Below, in pieces: positions 59,997 through 64,000 of a stretch of 64,000 nucleotides of DNA; the first letter of the stretch is position 1; every line of letters begins with the position of its first letter. The stretch is from NCBI GenBank assembly GCA_002077065.1, contig NAJO01000007.1, forward strand, positions 372,001 through 436,000. The letters run 5' to 3'. The DNA comes from Cryoendolithus antarcticus (taxonomy: Eukaryota > Ascomycota > Dothideomycetes > Cladosporiales > Cladosporiaceae). The notes below the pieces were generated by a model. That model did not search any database. It was not told the DNA's origin and saw only the letters and a list, made by a program, of their open reading frames with translations. Both the position numbers and the translations under genes were made by a program.

Positions 59997-60749
59997 ATGT
60001 CGTCCTCTCTTCGTGTCGCCGCGCCTAAGATGGCCTCGATGGCTGCTCAGAGCTCGATGAAGGTCGCTCGCCCGGCGTTCCAGGCCGCACAGGTGTCGAA
60101 GTTCAGCCGTGGTTTCTCTGGTAAGTCTTATCAAGCTTGATGGAGCTCTATGGATGATACAGGACATGAACGGCTGGCACCAACAGCGAGGAGAAGCTCC
60201 CAGGGGCAAAGAAGGAGCTTCCTACACCCCCGAAGGCCGCTCTAGCAGAGCAACAGCTCGCTTGTCCATCAAGTGCTTCTCCTAGCATCTCGTAGCCATG
60301 CGGTCCACGCCTCGCGCAAACATACAGCATCTGAGCTCCTGCTAACCTCCGACCTTAGCCGCATCCCGCCAGACCACCTTCACCCCGATGAAGCGCTCCA
60401 CCAACCTCCTCTCCGCAACCCGCTCTCCCATCGCCAAGCGCGCCTACTCCTCCGAGATGGCCAACGCCCTCGTCCAAGTCTCGCAAAACATCGGTATGGG
60501 CTCCGCTGCCATCGGTCTTGCCGGTGCCGGTGTCGGTATCGGTCTCGTCTTCGCTGCGCTCATCAACGCTACTGCGCGCAACCCATCGCTCCGTGGCCAG
60601 CTCTTCTCTTACGCCATTCTCGGTTTCGCTTTCGTGGAGGCTATCGGTGTATGTGTTCCTGATTATGAGCTTGACCTCTGGAGCTCAAGCGCTGACCTCT
60701 CTTTTAGCTCTTCGATCTCATGGTTGCCATGATGGCCAAGTTCTTGTAG
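59997..60749 (+). CDS. ATP9: ATP synthase F0 subunit 9 (c-ring proteolipid), nuclear encoded
   Basis: This is the proteolipid that forms the proton-carrying c-ring of mitochondrial ATP synthase. Exons 59997-60120, 60359-60648 and 60708-60749 give 151 residues. A long presequence ([20 protein letters not shown] through [16 protein letters not shown]) precedes the 75-residue mature protein. The latter has two membrane hairpin helices ([25 protein letters not shown] and [29 protein letters not shown]), with the essential Glu in FVEAIG. The first intron (238 nt) is long for this window, and the last exon codes only 13 residues and the stop. The Asn/Arg loop [10 protein letters not shown] matches the family. 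Filamentous fungi carry this gene in the nucleus, often with a mitochondrial copy as well. Confidence 0.95.
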
Positions 60750-61655
60750 ATGGTCCGCCCTCATTCACCCATCTCAACACCATAGAAGCACTGGAAAGAG
60801 TAGAAGATGTGATAGACGCATGGGAAAGGTGTACAAACAGTATTCCCTCGTGGGATGATAGACTATAGAAGAGCGGCATCATACATTGCATTGCGGGTGT
60901 GGGATTGTTGCTCTCGACTCTAGCGGACCCATAGACTATACAATAGAGGATACACCTGTAAAATTGATCATTCCATCCGGCGCATATTCGTCTGAATGGG
61001 TAGAGATGGTGGTTGAAGCACGTAAAATTGACCAGTTGCGTCTGATGCGCTACCATGGAAACCTCAGTCTTGGTACCTCCCGGTTTACTTCCATGGTTCC
61101 CCTCGTTCGCGGATAGCATTGCACACCACAGACTGCATTAACAACCAGCCGGTCAGCCCGTGTCTTCTCGTGACATTGCTCATTGCCGCCCTCTCTGGGT
61201 GTCTAGAGTGGTCAAGATGTGCCATCTCGAAGCACAGGAGGGCGACACGCGATGACACGGGATGATCATGCATGCATGCCTAGTGGGCAGTGCAACCATA
61301 TCTTCAGCTGCATCGGCGTACTTTCGATGAGGTATCCAAGCTCTGCTTAGCTGTAAGGTAGTATGGTACACAGCCTCAAGATGCGAGGTGATTTGAGGCT
61401 GTGAGTTCATCAAGACTGCCTTACCTGATTTACGTTTGCTTCTTTACGCCTCGCGTGCAGAACGCACCCGCGGTCTACCAATCTGTTCCAAGCAGCGAGT
61501 CTGCTATGCAGCGCCCGTCGCACTTATAATGATGAAGCTGCTCTAAACACGTGGATCTGAGCTCTCGTCAAGTCAACAGTAGAAGGTCTCGCTGCCGCAG
61601 ACAGACGGGCGAGTGCATCACCCGCATTTCAGACTCTGTACAAGTGGAGCGTGCA
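60750..61655. other. Intergenic region between ATP9 and HET protein 2
   Basis: 906 bp. A TATAAT lies near 61525-61530, about 130 bp before the HET ATG, and could be its core promoter. No other gene recognised. Confidence 0.35.
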
Positions 61656-63299
61656 ATGGACGACTTGGCGCCATATGTCTACCATGCGCTGCCTAACAAT
61701 GACTCGATTCGAGTGCTCAGAATGCTGCCAAGCGATGATGAAGCTGAGACACGCTGCTCGTTGACCACTATACCGCTACGAGAAGGCATCAAGTACTTGA
61801 CTCTGTCATACACTTGGGGCATGGACGATGACGATGCGACTTTGTGCAGGAGTATAGTCGTCGATGGACAGTCGTTGCGAGTAACCCAGAATCTCTACGA
61901 CTGGCTTCGACGATGTGCTAGACACGGCGATGTCTGGCTGCCCATTTGGATCGATGCAATCTGCATCAACCAAGCTGACGTTGTGGAGAAAGAAGCCACC
62001 GTGGCGAGAATGGCGGACATATATGATGGTGCATGGGGACTGTGGGTCTGGCTTGGACGGGGCAACGACCCAGCTGATGATGAAAGGCTCCGGACCATGC
62101 TCGCGTGCTTCGGTCGCGGATCCCACTCGCATTATGACCAACACGTTGTTTCGACAAATGAAGGCAGAGTCGCGAAACTATGCCTAGCGCGTGCCGCACT
62201 GGATGCTACCAAGGCACTACGATCGTATCAGAAACGAAAGAAGAAGGAGCCATTGGTCCGCTCGGCGGCCTTGCCTGACTGTGTGCGCACGCTGTTTGAC
62301 GTTGATGCTGTTGCCATTGCTGTTCAAGAGGTCAGTAGACTCATGAGACTACTGCTGGGTCGGCGGTACTGGTCCCGCCGCTGGATCATACAGGAGCAGG
62401 CCTTCAGTAGAGATGGAGCCGTCTGGCTGATCTGGGGGTCGTCTTCGTCGACACACCGTGGTGATTTGTTACACGCAATAGAGGCGATGGCGGGTAGAGG
62501 GTGGCAAGATTTGAACTACGCGTTCGACGCGCGTATACACTGCGAAGCCACCGACCTCATAGAGCTCGAGCAGAAATTGTCTAGTGTCGGAGATGTGCTT
62601 AGATCTAATATTTGGCGGGAACCCACAAAGGCAGGCAGCCCGCTCTCTGATGGCGCACTATTTCCGTTGCTCTTACATCTGGCTCGCGACTCTCCGTGTT
62701 CGGACCCCAGAGACATCATCTATGCTCTGTTGAGCTTTGCGAGGCATACAAGGCTTCAAGCAGACTATAGCCTAACGACGGTGCAGGTCTATGTTGCCTA
62801 CTACGCTGAGATGTTGAACGATGGGCTGTCTCTTGCAGAAGTTCTAAATTCCGCAGCGACGCGGTGGGAGATTGACGAGCTCACAACTGCTCTGCCGTCA
62901 TGGTGCCCCGATCCCCGCCAGTTCCCGACGAGACCGCCAGTCCAAGAGCTACTCGGACCGAGTGATGTCAGGCCTGGTAATCTCCTCGAGTGTACACTGG
63001 TCCTGCATGGTGTCCTAGGTGACGATGGAGCGGTTGTTGAGGCCACAGCCTCCAGTCGGGAAATTGCCGATCATCCATCTGCGCCCCAGACGCTGCGGCT
63101 CGAAAACGTAATAGGTCATAATTACACGTCTGGTGACCTGGTGTGTGGCTTGAGTCGCAATGAGACCGACGACATGAAGCTCATTCTGCGCGTGACCGAT
63201 ATTGAGCCTCCGGATGTCCGCCTTCTGGCATCTGCTCTGCTTCTGATACCGGCTTGGCGGCAGAAATCTCACCCATTGATAGAGCTGCGTATCCACTAG
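61656..63299 (+). CDS. Heterokaryon-incompatibility (HET) domain protein 2
   Basis: Single exon of 547 residues from the ATG at 61656 (MDDLAPYVYHALPNNDSIRVL); the open frame extends upstream without another ATG. The HET domain spans about residues 15-250 with YLTLSYTWG, LPIWIDAICINQADVVEKEATVARM, GLWVWLGRG and, after an insertion, RYWSRRWIIQEQAFS. The rest has HLARDSPCSDPRDIIYALLSFA and a YSLTTVQVYVAYYAEM segment common to HET proteins. No C-terminal sensor module such as NACHT or WD40 is visible. Probably a non-self recognition or cell-death effector. It is not a close copy of HET protein 1: the two share only the domain motifs. It converges with COQ3; stops are 23 bp apart. Confidence 0.88.
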   Translation: MDDLAPYVYHALPNNDSIRVLRMLPSDDEAETRCSLTTIPLREGIKYLTLSYTWGMDDDDATLCRSIVVDGQSLRVTQNLYDWLRRCARHGDVWLPIWIDAICINQADVVEKEATVARMADIYDGAWGLWVWLGRGNDPADDERLRTMLACFGRGSHSHYDQHVVSTNEGRVAKLCLARAALDATKALRSYQKRKKKEPLVRSAALPDCVRTLFDVDAVAIAVQEVSRLMRLLLGRRYWSRRWIIQEQAFSRDGAVWLIWGSSSSTHRGDLLHAIEAMAGRGWQDLNYAFDARIHCEATDLIELEQKLSSVGDVLRSNIWREPTKAGSPLSDGALFPLLLHLARDSPCSDPRDIIYALLSFARHTRLQADYSLTTVQVYVAYYAEMLNDGLSLAEVLNSAATRWEIDELTTALPSWCPDPRQFPTRPPVQELLGPSDVRPGNLLECTLVLHGVLGDDGAVVEATASSREIADHPSAPQTLRLENVIGHNYTSGDLVCGLSRNETDDMKLILRVTDIEPPDVRLLASALLLIPAWRQKSHPLIELRIH

Positions 63300-63322
63300 C
63301 GTTGACAGCGACATGGGGACCT

Positions 63323-64000
63323 TCAAGTTGCTGTGTTCTTCCTGACCCCAAAGAAGTAGTTTCCCCATCCCTCACTCCCCTTCACCTCCTTCCACCCCAG
63401 CCCTGGCACGTACACCACACCCATAACCTGCCATCCGATCCCCTCAGCATCCAGATCCGCCTCTTTCGTCGCCCAGCTTCGCATTTCGGTCGGCTGAATA
63501 TACTGGCTCCACTCATGTGTCCCCCTCGGCACCATCCTCAGCACTTGCTCAGCCATGAACTTCGTCGTGAACCACGAGACTGATGTCCGCGCGATGGTCG
63601 AGCCAATCAACCAGCCGCCAGGCTTGATGTGTTGTAGTATGTTGGGGAGAAAGGATGAGGGTTGTTGGATGTGCTCGATGACTTCGAAGAGGGAGACAAT
63701 GTCGAAGCCTTCGGAGGGTGTGTTAGGAAGAGGGAGCTCTTCGATGGGGATATTGCGGTAGGTTAGACGGCCGGGCTCGAGTAGTAAAGGGTCGACTCGC
63801 TGGTGTTGCTTTGCTACGGATATGACTTCGGGTGTTGGATCTACAGCTGTGACGGAAGCTGTCGAAGCAAGGCGCGCCGCAGACTCTGCAAATATGCCTC
63901 CTCCGCAACCGATGTCTAAGTACTTTTGCTGAGTCGTATTCTCGCCCCCGTGTGTAGCCAAGCATCGATTTATGAACTGGTGGCGGAGCGGGTTCATGAG
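63323..64000 (-). CDS. COQ3: Ubiquinone biosynthesis O-methyltransferase COQ3 (5' end beyond window)
   Basis: A SAM-dependent methyltransferase that performs both O-methylations in ubiquinone synthesis at the mitochondrial inner membrane. Only the C-terminal 225 residues are inside the window; the frame runs off the right edge, so the presequence and the start of the domain are missing. Motif I is LDIGCGGGIFAESAARLAS, motif II-like VTAVDPTPEVI follows, and FDIVSLFEVIEHIQQPSSF and LQHIKPGGWLIGSTI are the post-I and motif III regions. FTTKFMAEQVLRMVPRGTHEWSQYI is the typical lid segment, and the protein ends NYFFGVRKNTAT. The open frame upstream (MNPLRHQFI) is part of the domain and not the real start. 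Confidence 0.93.
   Translation of the reverse strand, partial: LMNPLRHQFINRCLATHGGENTTQQKYLDIGCGGGIFAESAARLASTASVTAVDPTPEVISVAKQHQRVDPLLLEPGRLTYRNIPIEELPLPNTPSEGFDIVSLFEVIEHIQQPSSFLPNILQHIKPGGWLIGSTIARTSVSWFTTKFMAEQVLRMVPRGTHEWSQYIQPTEMRSWATKEADLDAEGIGWQVMGVVYVPGLGWKEVKGSEGWGNYFFGVRKNTAT

Noticed and set aside
60273..60662. 129-residue frame overlapping ATP9
   Set aside because: An alternative frame of the ATP9 intron and exon 2; the ATP9 reading is unmistakable.
1..64000. Transposable elements, CRISPR arrays, rRNA
   Set aside because: No transposase, reverse transcriptase, terminal repeats, regularly spaced repeats or rRNA-like sequence were recognised in any part of the window.

Overview
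The window reads as nuclear DNA of a filamentous ascomycete (Pezizomycotina). Genes are densely packed on both strands, introns are short (about 47-61 nt, GT..AG, often with a CTNAC/CTAAT-like branch site), and the content is typical of moulds: two HET-domain proteins, a secreted L-amino acid oxidase, a GtaA-type glutaminase, a hydroxyornithine acyltransferase for siderophores, a PrnX-like protein and nuclear-encoded ATP synthase subunit 9. The overall flavour suggests Dothideomycetes (Capnodiales/Mycosphaerellales-like), but this is an inference from gene content and not a phylogenetic result. No bacterial-type operons, rRNA, CRISPR or intact transposon was seen.

Layout. 1-13.5 kb: 5' part of a RING-finger gene with a Met-rich tail (-), alpha/beta hydrolase (+), NFKBIL1-like protein (-), isoprenylcysteine methyltransferase (+), secreted L-amino acid oxidase (-), splicing factor ISY1 (+), ZGRF1/Dbl2-like DUF2439 protein (-), ALG8 glucosyltransferase (+). 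13.5-26.5 kb: glutaminase A with an in-frame stop (+), a tiny putative mitochondrial protein (-), HET protein 1 (+), SF3b subunit Rds3/PHF5A (-), peroxisomal CoA ligase (+), a small 2EXR-like protein (-), peroxisomal enoyl-CoA isomerase (-). 26.7-45 kb: a 1717-residue disordered protein (-), SidL/SidF-type transferase (+), a secreted Thr/Ser-rich protein (-), a mitochondrial helical protein (-), a GPI-type Cys-rich surface protein (-), a multi-pass DUF3176-like membrane protein (+), a single-pass membrane protein (-), two weakly supported small ORFs (+). 45-64 kb: class 3 lipase (+), a SUMO-RRM-SUMO-like fusion (+), an ornithine cyclodeaminase-family protein (-), Utp14 (-), mitoribosomal L27 (+), a small unknown (-), 2-oxoglutarate dehydrogenase E1 (+), ATP synthase subunit 9 (+), HET protein 2 (+), and the C-terminal part of COQ3 (-, running off the right end).

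The genes mostly do unrelated housekeeping or accessory jobs. Two functional groupings can be seen. The CoA ligase and the enoyl-CoA isomerase lie about 1.4 kb apart, both end in the peroxisomal signal AKL, and so may act in the same peroxisomal beta-oxidation route. Utp14 and the mitoribosomal protein share a 229-bp divergent promoter. The most unusual item is the gene at 47316-48671. It encodes a SUMO-family domain ending in the canonical Gly-Gly, fused in frame to a coiled coil, an RRM with both RNP motifs, and a second SUMO-like fold.
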